Shown in pieces: positions 42,475-51,865 of a DNA stretch of 64,000 bases. Made by a program: the position numbers and the translations under genes. A model generated the notes under the pieces. That model was not told where the DNA came from. It saw nothing but the letters and a program-made list of their open reading frames with translations, and ran no database searches. Source of the stretch: Niabella pedocola (GTDB lineage Bacteria > Bacteroidota > Bacteroidia > Chitinophagales > Chitinophagaceae); contig NZ_JAJNEC010000005.1 in the NCBI RefSeq assembly GCF_021044425.1, forward strand, positions 2,294,001 to 2,358,000, in the 5' to 3' direction. Each line of letters opens with the position of its first letter. Positions within the stretch are counted from its first letter, which is position 1.

Positions 42475-44250
42475 ATGAGGCAGTCTTTTTATTTTCCGAT
42501 GAGGCAGCAATACCGGAAGTGTATGTACCTGGCGGCTTTATTGCTGATAGCGGTCGGGGCCCGGGCATACAGCTATGGAGAGCATAAGGAAATCGGGGAC
42601 CAGGCCTTTGCACTGTTCCTCAAACAATATGGTTTCAGGCAGAACGATTCGCTCCTGTACTACTATTGGGGAATAACAGCAACGGATAAAACCGGTTGCT
42701 TTTTCCCGGAGCTATCCGGTGATGATGCGCTTCAGGTTACCTATGGTATGTTGAACGCATTGAGCGGTGATCATGAAAGCGATCCGTTGTTACTGGAAGA
42801 ACAATTGCGTAGCCGCCATTCGGTGATCCGTAAAATTGCTGCCCTGCATCAGCAATATCTTGCCATGGGGTATGCCGCGGCCCCGGATGGAAAACTAACC
42901 CGGGTAGACCTGCGTTATGCTTTGCTGGCGGCGGTGAATCTTGCCCATTTTTACGAATACGGGAAAACCTTCCGGCAACAGTTCCGGCATTTTAGTAAGA
43001 CATTTATCCGGGATTGCCAGAACCCTTCGGCAGTGCCGGCTGCTTTTAAAAAACTGGGGAAGACGAATACGCTTAACATGTATGTATCGCTGCATATACT
43101 GGCCATGGACCTGGCAGAACAGGGCGGACGGCTGGCCCGGGACGGCAACGGGGAAGGTGCCCGAAAATTGCTGCTTTACGCCCTGCTTTTTAACGGGTTT
43201 GCCGATCATTTTCTGGAGGATGCTTTTGCTGCCGGGCACCTGGTAGTAAACCGGAGCATACTGGCCACTATTACAAATAACAAGGCCTTGCATGATTTTT
43301 ATTCCGAGCATGGCTGTACGGTTGTAAACAGCAAGGGCGAACGGTGGCATGCCTATGGCGACGGCCAGTTTAACCGCCACCATCACCGCTGGCAACACCA
43401 GGCCACATTGGGTGCCCTCCGTTATGAGTCGTATACCTCCGAAGCCCGTCGCATTATTGAAGCGGTGCGGCTTTCATTGAATGATGTGGCCAACGCTTTT
43501 TATGCGGCTTACCACAATGAAACAGCCATACCGTTCCTGCAAACCATTCCCGATGATCCGGAAATGCAACCCGCCTTTTTCCTGGAGCATCTTTCTGCGC
43601 TCCGGCTGGTGCCCCTTCCCTTTGGATCTGATCTTTCTGTATGGATTGAATCTGCATCCCTGCTGACCCCTGAAAACCGGCAGGCCGTGCAGCCATTACA
43701 GCATCGCAATTTTATCCGCAACCGGGTCGCCAATTCTTTTATCATCACCACAACCGGGGCTTTTGCCGATCATCAGCTTAAAGGGGCAGGCCTCCGGTTC
43801 AATGCCGGTAATTTCAGCCGGAAATTTGAGTATAACAGCGGCGGAACAAAGAAGGGCATGCTGGATTACTGGCATGGGTATACCGTTAGTTACGACCTGC
43901 TGGATATAAAGCCCGTGCCGGAGTCATCCGTATTTCAGCGGGCACAACTGCTAAAGGCCGGCATCCGCAGCAATGTAGATTATTGGGTCAGCAACCGCAA
44001 ATTTGTAGGCTTGTACAGTTATATGGAGGCAGGCCTGCAATTTTCCGCAGGCAGTACGTCTTTTGTATTTGTTCCTTCTGCCGGTATCCAGTTTGCATCG
44101 CTCTTTAATCTGAATTATTACAATATGCCGGTTTGGGCAAGGGTGCCCCTGCAATACCTGTTGCCGCTCAAGTTCCGGGCGGGCAGCATCATCGCCCCGC
44201 GTAATAAACCCCGCTTTTTTTCTTCCCTGGATCTGGACCTGTTTTTTTGA
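42475..44250 (+). CDS. Zinc PLC/P1-nuclease-like domain fused to an outer-membrane-barrel-like domain
   Basis: 591 residues from ATG 42475 (ATG 42499 is also possible). A signal peptide (YLAALLLIAVGARA) is followed by a helical domain of about 320 residues with HKEIGD, NLAHFYEYGK and GFADHFLEDAFAAGHL (His245, Asp249, His255). This resembles the zinc ligand pattern of phospholipase C / S1-P1 nuclease folds. The last 170-200 residues alternate polar and hydrophobic and end in SLDLDLFF with a terminal Phe, as outer membrane barrels do. No close named family is recognised. A LytTR-like direct repeat precedes the gene, pointing to the adjacent two-component system. Confidence 0.7.
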   Translation: MRQSFYFPMRQQYRKCMYLAALLLIAVGARAYSYGEHKEIGDQAFALFLKQYGFRQNDSLLYYYWGITATDKTGCFFPELSGDDALQVTYGMLNALSGDHESDPLLLEEQLRSRHSVIRKIAALHQQYLAMGYAAAPDGKLTRVDLRYALLAAVNLAHFYEYGKTFRQQFRHFSKTFIRDCQNPSAVPAAFKKLGKTNTLNMYVSLHILAMDLAEQGGRLARDGNGEGARKLLLYALLFNGFADHFLEDAFAAGHLVVNRSILATITNNKALHDFYSEHGCTVVNSKGERWHAYGDGQFNRHHHRWQHQATLGALRYESYTSEARRIIEAVRLSLNDVANAFYAAYHNETAIPFLQTIPDDPEMQPAFFLEHLSALRLVPLPFGSDLSVWIESASLLTPENRQAVQPLQHRNFIRNRVANSFIITTTGAFADHQLKGAGLRFNAGNFSRKFEYNSGGTKKGMLDYWHGYTVSYDLLDIKPVPESSVFQRAQLLKAGIRSNVDYWVSNRKFVGLYSYMEAGLQFSAGSTSFVFVPSAGIQFASLFNLNYYNMPVWARVPLQYLLPLKFRAGSIIAPRNKPRFFSSLDLDLFF

Positions 44251-44257
44251 GTGTACG

Positions 44258-44311
44258 GTGCTGTGAGGTCTGATAAAAGCGAGCTGCAAACCCCACAGCA
44301 CTGTTGCTTTT
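44258..44311 (+). terminator. Terminator of the PLC-like/barrel gene
   Basis: GTGCTGTG (44258-44265) pairs with CACAGCAC (44294-44301), with three more pairs inside, and TGTTGCTTTTT follows. It is directly before the operator array. Confidence 0.7.
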
Positions 44312-44415
44312 TGTAATAAAAAATCTGTGATAAAATTTCTTATTACAAAATCCGTATCACAAATCTGTAATAAGGATTTTGTAATAGTAAAAAATATTAC
44401 AAATATTTTATTACA
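44312..44415. promoter_or_regulatory. Two-block operator array of eight TGTRATA half-sites
   Basis: Eight copies of TGTAATA or TGTGATA start at 44312(+), 44326(+), 44341(-), 44355(-), 44366(+), 44380(+), 44395(-) and 44409(-). The array is two blocks of the same form, each two forward then two reverse half-sites, with identical offsets of 14, 15 and 14 bases. The array ends 37 bases before the ATG of the XRE regulator gene, so autoregulation is likely. Confidence 0.75.
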
Positions 44416-44452
44416 GGCACATCGTAAATTTGAACTGGCTAAAACATAACAT

Positions 44453-45016
44453 ATGAAATACTTCAGAGCGCAACTGCACCTTACCCAACAGGAACTGGCC
44501 GTCTTTTTAGGTGTTTCACAATCCCTTTTGAGTATGTATGAAAAAGACCGGCGCGAACTGCCCACACAGGCATCACTAAAGCTGGCCCGGTTAGAATCGG
44601 AGCTTCATCAATTTCAGCAGCAAAAAACAGTACCGGATCCCAAAGAAGCGCAGCGCGAACAAAAAAGAATGCAGCAGCTGGAAAAGCTGCTGGACCGGCA
44701 GGCCCGAAAAGCGGAGGCGGATCTGCTGCGTTTAGGCGAGGCGCTGGATAAAATGAAGCAGCAGCAAAAACAACTCAGCCTGAAGCGGAAGTTTATAAAA
44801 AAGCTGATGATACCGGGAAGTTCCTGGCTGGAAGATAAGCCCTTGCTGCAGAACATGGAGCTTGATGCGGAAGCGGCCCTGGATGGTTGTAACCTGGTCA
44901 GCCAGCAAAAGGCCGCGTATCAATTGTTGTTGTTAAAAGCCCGGATAAAGGCGGCGCGGCAGGTACAGCAAACAGTAAGGCAATCGCTGAAGCGTTGGCC
45001 GGGGAGTGAGGGCTGA
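44453..45016 (+). CDS. XRE-family helix-turn-helix regulator with coiled coil
   Basis: 187 residues. The N-terminal 55 residues are an HTH_3-type fold (LHLTQQELAVFLGVSQSLLSMYEKDRRELP). Residues about 60-130 are a long charged coiled coil (KEAQREQKRMQQLEKLLDRQ, DKMKQQQKQLSLKRKFIKKL), and the C-terminal 55 residues are helical and Gln/Arg-rich. No peptidase or ligand domain is present, so a signal may act through the coiled coil or a partner. The gene stands behind the eight-half-site array, its likely operator. Confidence 0.85.
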   Translation: MKYFRAQLHLTQQELAVFLGVSQSLLSMYEKDRRELPTQASLKLARLESELHQFQQQKTVPDPKEAQREQKRMQQLEKLLDRQARKAEADLLRLGEALDKMKQQQKQLSLKRKFIKKLMIPGSSWLEDKPLLQNMELDAEAALDGCNLVSQQKAAYQLLLLKARIKAARQVQQTVRQSLKRWPGSEG

Positions 45017-45029
45017 TAACCAACTGCTG

Positions 45030-46223
45030 CTACGGATGATAGGCATAGGCCACCTCGTACCGCATATTTTTCAGCTGTGGCAGTAGCCGGCCCATGGGCA
45101 GGTCGTCCTTCTGGGGGGTGGGTTCGCAAACGGAGTATTGTTCCCCGTTAAAAACAATGGAAGTACCTACGGGTTTTTCCAGCTTCACGGCGATGGTAAC
45201 ATGTTGCGGATACACCAGCACGATCATGGGCCGGTTGTAAAGTTCTTTTACCAGGTAGAAAAAGAACAGCACCCGGTCTTCACAATCGCTGCCTTCGTAC
45301 AGCAGGGTTTGTTCCGGCGTCAATCGCTTTTCCCGGCCAAACTGGCGGGTGTCTTCCTCAAAAGGAAATGCATACCGTGTAAAGCGCATCAGGTAATCGA
45401 TGCCATCTTTTACAGAACGGCCTTTCAGTTCTTTTTTCAACATAGGAATGAGCGATGCATGGGTGGCATTGCTCACCGGTATGGAAAAATACGTACTGTA
45501 ATCTACGGTCGGATAGTTGGCAAACAAGGTTTTGATCTTGGGATTTACCTTTACCTGGTAATCATAATCCTGGTTATAAACGGTAAACTTAAGATCCCGG
45601 GTGATATAATCTCCGGTTTCGAAACGGGGCAGTTTGGTAACCTTATAGGAAAAAGACCGCTGCTGTGGAACAACAGGAAGCTCCACTTCCTTAAAGGGCG
45701 TTTTTTCAAAATCAATATTGCTACCATAGTCGTGATAGTTGAGGCATACATATTGTTTGTCCTGCTTCATCCGGTAGGGAATATTGTATATGTTTTCATC
45801 GCTTTGGATATAGAACAAGAGCTGCCGGCCATGCAGGCTGAGCATCGGGTTAAAGCCGGATTGCAGCATAAAGTACCACTTGTACAGGGTATACCGGATA
45901 TAGTTCTGCTCTTTCGGGCTGATTTGCTGCACTACGGCACGCACCAGCTGGTAATACAGCCAGTCGTCTGCACCCTCCGCTGTTTCGTATTTTTTTAAAG
46001 CAGCCAACACCCCGGAATAATCCTTTTGCCGGATGGTGGTGTAAAAATTAAGAATGCTGGAGTCGGATAAGGTGTTTTCATCAATCTCTACCCGTTGCGC
46101 TTCGTTGCAAACAAATTGAATACTGTCGCCATAAAACAGGAATTGCACTGTTTTAGGGCCGCTACCCGCATATATTTTTGAAATCGACAGGATACAGCAC
46201 CATATAAGCAACACTTTTTTCAT
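45030..46223 (-). CDS. Transglutaminase-like secreted protein
   Basis: 397 residues with signal peptide (KVLLIWCCILSISKIYA). The last 150 residues have the transglutaminase/cysteine protease pattern: Cys in LLYEGSDCEDRVLFFFYLV (about residue 305) and His in VLVYPQHVTIAVKLE (about 340). The third triad residue is probably the acidic residue in EPTPQKDD. The N-terminal region is unknown. Its stop is convergent with the XRE gene, 13 bases apart. The substrate is unknown. Confidence 0.8.
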   Translation of the reverse strand: MKKVLLIWCCILSISKIYAGSGPKTVQFLFYGDSIQFVCNEAQRVEIDENTLSDSSILNFYTTIRQKDYSGVLAALKKYETAEGADDWLYYQLVRAVVQQISPKEQNYIRYTLYKWYFMLQSGFNPMLSLHGRQLLFYIQSDENIYNIPYRMKQDKQYVCLNYHDYGSNIDFEKTPFKEVELPVVPQQRSFSYKVTKLPRFETGDYITRDLKFTVYNQDYDYQVKVNPKIKTLFANYPTVDYSTYFSIPVSNATHASLIPMLKKELKGRSVKDGIDYLMRFTRYAFPFEEDTRQFGREKRLTPEQTLLYEGSDCEDRVLFFFYLVKELYNRPMIVLVYPQHVTIAVKLEKPVGTSIVFNGEQYSVCEPTPQKDDLPMGRLLPQLKNMRYEVAYAYHP

Positions 46224-46439
46224 TGCACCGGAATCTATCCAAGTTACAAAATTTAATGATTATTTAATATTAAATTTTGGAAGATCCCGTATAAGACATA
46301 AAAAGGAGTGCAGTGTCATAGGGCTCCGCTGAGAACGTAGACCATAGATACTGAAATAAATTCAGCATGACAAAAGAGGCTGCCTTTCCTTCCTCCCGGT
46401 GTCTCCTGAAAGGGACGCCGGGACGTACCGCCACAAGAA

Positions 46440-46468
46440 AGCGGGGCGCTCTTTCGAGCAGCCCCGCT
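46440..46468 (-). terminator. Hairpin after the SusCD operon
   Basis: AGCGGGGC pairs with GCCCCGCT and an inner GCTC with GAGC, over TTTC. It lies 30 bases past the SusD stop on the minus strand; the T-tract is weak. Confidence 0.55.
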
Positions 46469-46498
46469 GAGAAATGGGAACCTCTGGCGTAAAACGCT

Positions 46499-48391
46499 TT
46501 AATACCCGGGATTTTGTACCAGGGCTGTATTTTTATTCATCTCATCCCGGTTGATGGGGGCGTAGTACATTTTATTGACCCATTTCCGGTTTTCGTGGGC
46601 TTCATTCACCACCGGCGTATAGGTATAATTATAAATGGTTTCATCATGCCGGTAAATATCGGCCAGTTGCTTTCCAGACTGAAAGGTTCCCACTACATTG
46701 ATAAATGTAAGTTTGCGGCCCAGGGTTTCCTGGGGAATCATCCAGCGCCGCACATCAAAATACCGTTGTTCTTCAAAAACCATCTCGATCCGTTTTTCGT
46801 TCCGGTACCGGTTTTTAAGAGCGGCTCCTGCGTCGGTAACAGCGGGCATCCCGGAACGGAAACGGATCCGGTTGAGCCATAACCGAGCTTCGGCTTCTTC
46901 ACCCAGCTCTATACAAGCCTCTATATAATTAAACACGGCTTCCGTATACCGGAAGAAGGGCCAGGGCACCAGTTGTTTGGTATTGGCATCTACAATTTTG
47001 GGGTCGGGGTCGGTAAACTTACGCATATAATAACCGGTGCGGCTGCCGTTCCAGTCTTCAATAGCACTGCTGCGGGTGTCCAGCCCGTTAAACGTGATCT
47101 TTTTGCCACCGACTACCAGGTCGTATTGTCCGGTCTGGATCTGGTTGGCGGGGTCTACATTCCCGGAGATCAGGTCCCGGGGCTTCCAGGGAGCACCGTC
47201 ATAGAGGATGGTAGCGTAAAACCGGGGATCGCGTCCAACATAGGGCTTTGCCTTCTGTGCCGGATTGCTCCAGCTGAACGGTGTGCCATCTGCCATTTCA
47301 TAATCGTCTGCCAGCAAACCGATGGGCGTGTTGCCGGCCCAGTTATGGTACCCGTTGGGGCCGTTGTACAGGTTAATGCTTACCCCAGCGCCTGTATTTA
47401 CATTCAGGTTGTAGTAGCGGCCAAAGATGACCTCCGACCCGGCATTGGCGTCCATACCCAGCGCCTTGCTGTAGCCGCTCATGGCAATGGACATATAATT
47501 GGTTTTGCCTTCTGTGGCCGAAACCGGCGCGCCCAGGCTGAGCTTGTACCCGCCTCCGAGATCCATAACGGCCTTAGCGGCTGCTTTTGCTGCCGTCCAG
47601 CGCGCCTTCCGGTCGCCACCGGCATAACCAAACAGCTCCGGTTTGGGATGGCTGGCCAGCTCGGGGAGTTTTGTTTTGGCCAGCGGCAGGTAATTCAGAT
47701 CACTGGCGGCATATAAGAGTACCCGCGACTTGAGCGCCAGTGCTGCCCGTACGCTAGCCCGCCCTTTATCCATGGTGCTGGTGTTCATCAGCCAGATGGC
47801 GCTATCGCAGTCGGCCGTGATAAAATTGACGCATGCTTCAAAATTGTTCCGCGGCACATTGTAATCCTGGTTTAAATCGTATACCTGGGTAATAATGGGA
47901 ACGCCACCGTAATAGCGCAGCAACTGGTGGTAAAAATAAGCCCGGAGAAAATGTGCTTCGCCTTTGAGCCGGTTGGCCAGGACGGTATCGATCTTCGGAG
48001 CCGCCAGTTTTTCCAGTGTAAGATTGGCTGCCCGGATATTGTCGTACAGGTTTTTCCAGCTGTAGCTTTCGGGGATCCATCCCACGCCGCTGGGACTGGC
48101 ACTGCCTTCCATTACGGTGTTGATGTTGCGTCCTGTGTGGGTAAACGTGGCTTCGTCGGTAAGGGAGGCCAGCATCTGTTCGTCAAAGCCGCCTACGCCC
48201 AACCCGTATACGCCTGTTCCTCCGCTGTAAATGCCGGTAACAAAGGCCTGGGCCAGTGCGGGGTCCTGCCAGGCGGTTTCTTCGGGTACCTGTCCTGTGG
48301 GATCGATGTTCAGAAACTCCTTACTGCAGCTGATAACTGCACATGAAATGACCATAAGGATCAAAAATGGCCGGTATGTATATGTTTTCAT
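46499..48391 (-). CDS. SusD/RagB family nutrient-binding lipoprotein
   Basis: 630 residues. The signal ends in a lipobox (MVISCAVISCSK). The SusD N-terminal pattern (FLNIDPTGQVPEETAWQDPALAQAFVTGIY) is clear, followed by NLTLEKLAAPKIDTVLANRLKGEAHFLRAYFYHQLLRYYGGVPII and the C-terminal EACIELGEEAEARLWLNRIRFRSGMPAV ... RNEKRIEMVFEEQRYFDVRRW. It is the surface lid of the SusC transporter whose gene lies 24 bases upstream. The glycan or peptide imported cannot be told, as no enzyme genes are linked. Confidence 0.95.
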   Translation of the reverse strand: MKTYTYRPFLILMVISCAVISCSKEFLNIDPTGQVPEETAWQDPALAQAFVTGIYSGGTGVYGLGVGGFDEQMLASLTDEATFTHTGRNINTVMEGSASPSGVGWIPESYSWKNLYDNIRAANLTLEKLAAPKIDTVLANRLKGEAHFLRAYFYHQLLRYYGGVPIITQVYDLNQDYNVPRNNFEACVNFITADCDSAIWLMNTSTMDKGRASVRAALALKSRVLLYAASDLNYLPLAKTKLPELASHPKPELFGYAGGDRKARWTAAKAAAKAVMDLGGGYKLSLGAPVSATEGKTNYMSIAMSGYSKALGMDANAGSEVIFGRYYNLNVNTGAGVSINLYNGPNGYHNWAGNTPIGLLADDYEMADGTPFSWSNPAQKAKPYVGRDPRFYATILYDGAPWKPRDLISGNVDPANQIQTGQYDLVVGGKKITFNGLDTRSSAIEDWNGSRTGYYMRKFTDPDPKIVDANTKQLVPWPFFRYTEAVFNYIEACIELGEEAEARLWLNRIRFRSGMPAVTDAGAALKNRYRNEKRIEMVFEEQRYFDVRRWMIPQETLGRKLTFINVVGTFQSGKQLADIYRHDETIYNYTYTPVVNEAHENRKWVNKMYYAPINRDEMNKNTALVQNPGY

Positions 48392-48415
48392 TTTTATTGG
48401 AATTAAAGGATGAGG

Positions 48416-51400
48416 TTAAAAACTTACAGTGGCGCCGATGTTAAGGATGCGCGACTGGGGATAATACTGTCCGTTGCCGCTGGTAGATTCGGGATCCCAG
48501 ATCTTCATTTTATCCCAGGTGATGAGGTTTTGGCCGTTGGCAAAAATGCGGACACTGCTGATAATATTCCGTACCCGTTCCGGCATGGCCAGGTTGTAAC
48601 CGATCTCCACATTCTTCAGCCGCAGGTAGTCGCTGCTCCGCAGGAAATAGGTATTAAAACGGGCTGCGCCTCCGGTGTAATAGGTATTGCCCCTGCTGGC
48701 AATCCGGGGATCCACACTGCTGGGATTGTCAATCGTCCAGCGGTTGTCGAATGAATATTGGAGATAGTTACCGATATCGCCGGACTCCGTGCCGAAAAAC
48801 AGCAATCCGCCCACAGCGCCCTGGAACATAAAGCTGAGGTCAAGGTTCTTATATCCTACGCTACCGTTAAAACCACCGGTGAAATAGGGGTCGCGGGTTT
48901 TGTCGAGGGCCACCATATCATCTCCGTCGATCTTATTATCGCCGTTATAATCTTTTATTTTCATATCGCCGGGCCGGAGCGCACTTGTGAGGGCACTGTA
49001 ATCCACCTTATTGGCATTAATTTCTGCCTGGTCTCTGAATACGCCGTCATACTGGTAAGCCACGATGGTAAACCCGTTGGTGCCATAGGGTTTACCGGTG
49101 GTACGCTGCCATTCCGGTACGCCCGCCGGCTCGCTGGAGTAGAGCACTTTGTTTTTGGCATACCCGCCGTTCAGGCCAAGGGAATAACTTACCTGGCCAA
49201 TATCATCACGCCAGCCGATCTTAAATTCACCGCCACGGTTCAGCATTTTTCCTTTGTTCACCGGCGGCAGTTTCCCGGAAATACCGCTGCTTTGCGGTAC
49301 CAGTCCGGTTTCTGCGATCAGCGCTTTATCCCGCAGGTTGCGGAAATAATCCAGCTCCAGAGTAAGGCGGCTGTTTAAAAATGCGGCGTCCAAACCAATA
49401 TTCATGTTATTACCCACCTCCCAAGTGAAGTTCTGATTGGCCACCCGGTTTTCAATAAGGGTTTGCACTACGGCGTCATTCAGCACATAGGTACTAAAGG
49501 GATAAGCGGGAATGAACTGGTATTCGGCCAGTATGCCGCCAAAATAGGGCTCAGCCCCCATCTGCCCCCAGGATCCGCGCAGCTTCAGGCTGTTTACAAA
49601 AGAAACGTTGTTCTTGAAAAAGGGCTCTTCAGATACCCGCCAGCCGGCAGTGATCCCCGGGAAAAAGCCAAACCGTTTGGTGGGCGGAAAGATATAAGAA
49701 CCATCATACCGCCATAAAAACTCGAACAGGTATTTTTCGGCATAGTTATATCCCACGCGGCCAAAATAGCTCAGGCGTGCCCGCCGGTACGATCCTCCGC
49801 CATTGTTCTTCTCGAGGTCGCCGCCCACATCCAGCACATCCAGGGCATTGGAAAGATAGTACCGCCGGAATGCACGGAATCCTTCATAGTCTTCGGTTTC
49901 CCGCTGTACTCCTGCCAGGAAGGCCACCGTATGTTCCCCGAATTTTTTATCATAGTTCAGCAAGCCGGAAAGATTGATGTTCAACGTGTTTTCCGTCCAT
50001 TGATTCAGCCTCGGGTCGGTAAATGTAGAACGCAGTTCCCGGGTCAGTTTGGGAGTAACCCCATCCGCTTCATAAGAGCTGCGGTCCCAGGAGTACAGGT
50101 ACCAGGGCGTTTCGAACCGCTTTTGATTTTTGATGTATTTATCAATGGCCGCTGTACCGGTGATCTTCAGGCCTTCCACACCGGGGATGAGGATCTCCAG
50201 TTTTCCGTTGGTTTGTATATAATCCCGCTTGTCGCGGTCGTAACCCGTTTGATTGGTGGCGATCACCACCGGGTTTTGCCCGTATTCGATATCTCTTCCG
50301 GGCAGGCCATTGGGCCATACGGCGGGTTCATTGGGCTTGCCGCGCATCAGCATGCGGAAAATTTCCCCGGCGGTTTCGGTGGGAAAGTACCGGTATTCTT
50401 CCCGGGCAGCGATGCCCATGGTAAGGTTCATATACTGGTTCAGTTTGGCATCGAGGTTTAAACGGAGGTCGTATTGCTTATAGCCGGTAGCCGAGTTCTT
50501 ATAATAGGCGTCCTGGTTCTGGTAGCCGATGGAGCCCAGGTAACGGATATTTTCCGATCCTCCGGTGAGCTGGATATTATGCCGCACCTGGGGCGACCAT
50601 TTTTTAAAAGTAGCGCCAAACCAGTCGGTATTGGGATGCCCCCAGGGGTCGGATCCGTCGCGGTATTGCTGCATATCGTCCGGGAAAAAGCCAACGGGAG
50701 AACTTACGGTGGCGCCATTGTCGGTACGCTTATAGGTGCCGGTGGTGGTAAGTGCCTTCCATGCTGCGTTCCATTGATCTACCGGCACATTTTCGTAAAC
50801 GGCCAGTTCATTCCGGAGGGTGCCGTATTCCACGGCATCGGACATTTTCGGAATACGGGTAGGCTGGGCCCAGCCCTGGTTAAAGGTATAGGACAACAAC
50901 GGTTTACCGCTTTTTCCTTTTTTGGTAGTGATGAGGATTACCCCATTGGCGGCGCGCGACCCGTAAATGGCGGCAGACGCATCTTTTAATACGGAAATGC
51001 TCTCAATATCATTCGGGTTCAGGCGCTCCATACCTCCTTCCCTGTCGGGTACCCCGTCGATTACTACCAGTGCACTGGAGTTGCCCAGGGAGTTGGTACC
51101 CCGGATGCGGATCGTGGAACCGTCGTACCCGGGTTCGCCACCAGTATTAATGGCCGTAATTCCCGGAAGCCGGCCGGCCAGGGTATTGGTGAGGTTGATG
51201 GTAGGTGTTTTAGCCAGTTCGGCACCTTTTACATCCGCTACGGCGCCGGTAAGCGTTACTTTCTTTTGTGTGCCATAGCCCACCACTACCACATCGGTCA
51301 GCTGTTCGGTGGCGTTGCTTTTGAGCGTTACCTGGATGGTTGCCTGGTCGCCGATCACCACTTCCTGCGACTGATAACCCACATGGGAAATGACCAGCGT

Positions 51401-51688
51401 GCCTCCGGTATTGGGTACTTTTATGGTAAAGTTACCGGATGTGTCCGTAGCAACGCCGGTGGCGGATCCCTTTAGTAAAACGGATGCTCCGCTAATGGGG
51501 GCACCGGTTTCATCGGTGATTTTGCCGGTAATGATCTTTTCCGGAGGAGCGGTTCGGGTGTTGCCGGCAGCACTTCCATACAAACCGGGCAGTAAAAAAA
51601 TAATCAGGAACAGGAACAGGCGTTTGAGCGGAGGCCGCTCAAACAGGGTTGCATAGCCGGCATGGCTACGCAATTGCTGCGTGTACAT
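48416..51688 (-). CDS. SusC/RagA TonB-linked outer membrane transporter
   Basis: 1090 residues. An N-terminal signal (LKRLFLFLIIFLLPGLYGSAAG) is followed by the carboxypeptidase-regulatory domain (ITGKITDETGAPISGASV), the SusC signature (VVVGYGTQKKVTLTGAV, LAGRLPGITAI, PGYDGSTIRIRGTNSLG) and the plug sequence SISVLKDASAAIYGSRAANGVILITTKKG. The barrel ends in LNIGATVSF. With SusD it forms a solitary SusCD pair: no glycoside hydrolase, sigma or sensor gene is adjacent. An inverted repeat in its leader (51721-51774) may regulate it. Confidence 0.95.
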   Translation of the reverse strand: MYTQQLRSHAGYATLFERPPLKRLFLFLIIFLLPGLYGSAAGNTRTAPPEKIITGKITDETGAPISGASVLLKGSATGVATDTSGNFTIKVPNTGGTLVISHVGYQSQEVVIGDQATIQVTLKSNATEQLTDVVVVGYGTQKKVTLTGAVADVKGAELAKTPTINLTNTLAGRLPGITAINTGGEPGYDGSTIRIRGTNSLGNSSALVVIDGVPDREGGMERLNPNDIESISVLKDASAAIYGSRAANGVILITTKKGKSGKPLLSYTFNQGWAQPTRIPKMSDAVEYGTLRNELAVYENVPVDQWNAAWKALTTTGTYKRTDNGATVSSPVGFFPDDMQQYRDGSDPWGHPNTDWFGATFKKWSPQVRHNIQLTGGSENIRYLGSIGYQNQDAYYKNSATGYKQYDLRLNLDAKLNQYMNLTMGIAAREEYRYFPTETAGEIFRMLMRGKPNEPAVWPNGLPGRDIEYGQNPVVIATNQTGYDRDKRDYIQTNGKLEILIPGVEGLKITGTAAIDKYIKNQKRFETPWYLYSWDRSSYEADGVTPKLTRELRSTFTDPRLNQWTENTLNINLSGLLNYDKKFGEHTVAFLAGVQRETEDYEGFRAFRRYYLSNALDVLDVGGDLEKNNGGGSYRRARLSYFGRVGYNYAEKYLFEFLWRYDGSYIFPPTKRFGFFPGITAGWRVSEEPFFKNNVSFVNSLKLRGSWGQMGAEPYFGGILAEYQFIPAYPFSTYVLNDAVVQTLIENRVANQNFTWEVGNNMNIGLDAAFLNSRLTLELDYFRNLRDKALIAETGLVPQSSGISGKLPPVNKGKMLNRGGEFKIGWRDDIGQVSYSLGLNGGYAKNKVLYSSEPAGVPEWQRTTGKPYGTNGFTIVAYQYDGVFRDQAEINANKVDYSALTSALRPGDMKIKDYNGDNKIDGDDMVALDKTRDPYFTGGFNGSVGYKNLDLSFMFQGAVGGLLFFGTESGDIGNYLQYSFDNRWTIDNPSSVDPRIASRGNTYYTGGAARFNTYFLRSSDYLRLKNVEIGYNLAMPERVRNIISSVRIFANGQNLITWDKMKIWDPESTSGNGQYYPQSRILNIGATVSF

Positions 51689-51720
51689 AGCATTTCTGGT
51701 TTAGAGGTTTACATTAAAAA

Positions 51721-51774
51721 ACGGTTGATGGCAAAGACAAGGGCTTACGATCGTTACAGGCTTTGATCAACGGT
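51721..51774 (-). promoter_or_regulatory. Imperfect inverted repeat in the SusC leader
   Basis: The arms at 51721-51736 and 51761-51774 pair over 13 positions with one mismatch and a two-base bulge; the loop contains the palindrome ACGATCGT. It lies 33 bases before the SusC ATG on the transcribed strand and could form an RNA hairpin or a protein-binding site. Confidence 0.45.
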
Positions 51775-51836
51775 TACATTTCTCAACCTCTAAAAACGAA
51801 AAAAATGAAAAATAATTGTAGAAAGTACAAAATAAA

Positions 51837-51865
51837 AAACAGGCGGCATCAAAAGACGCCTGTTT
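51837..51865 (-). terminator. Minus-strand terminator upstream of SusC
   Basis: AAACAGGCG and CGCCTGTTT form a 9-bp stem; the minus strand continues TTTATTTTG. It would stop transcription arriving from the fatty acid hydroxylase-family gene, about 310 bases past that stop codon. Confidence 0.7.
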
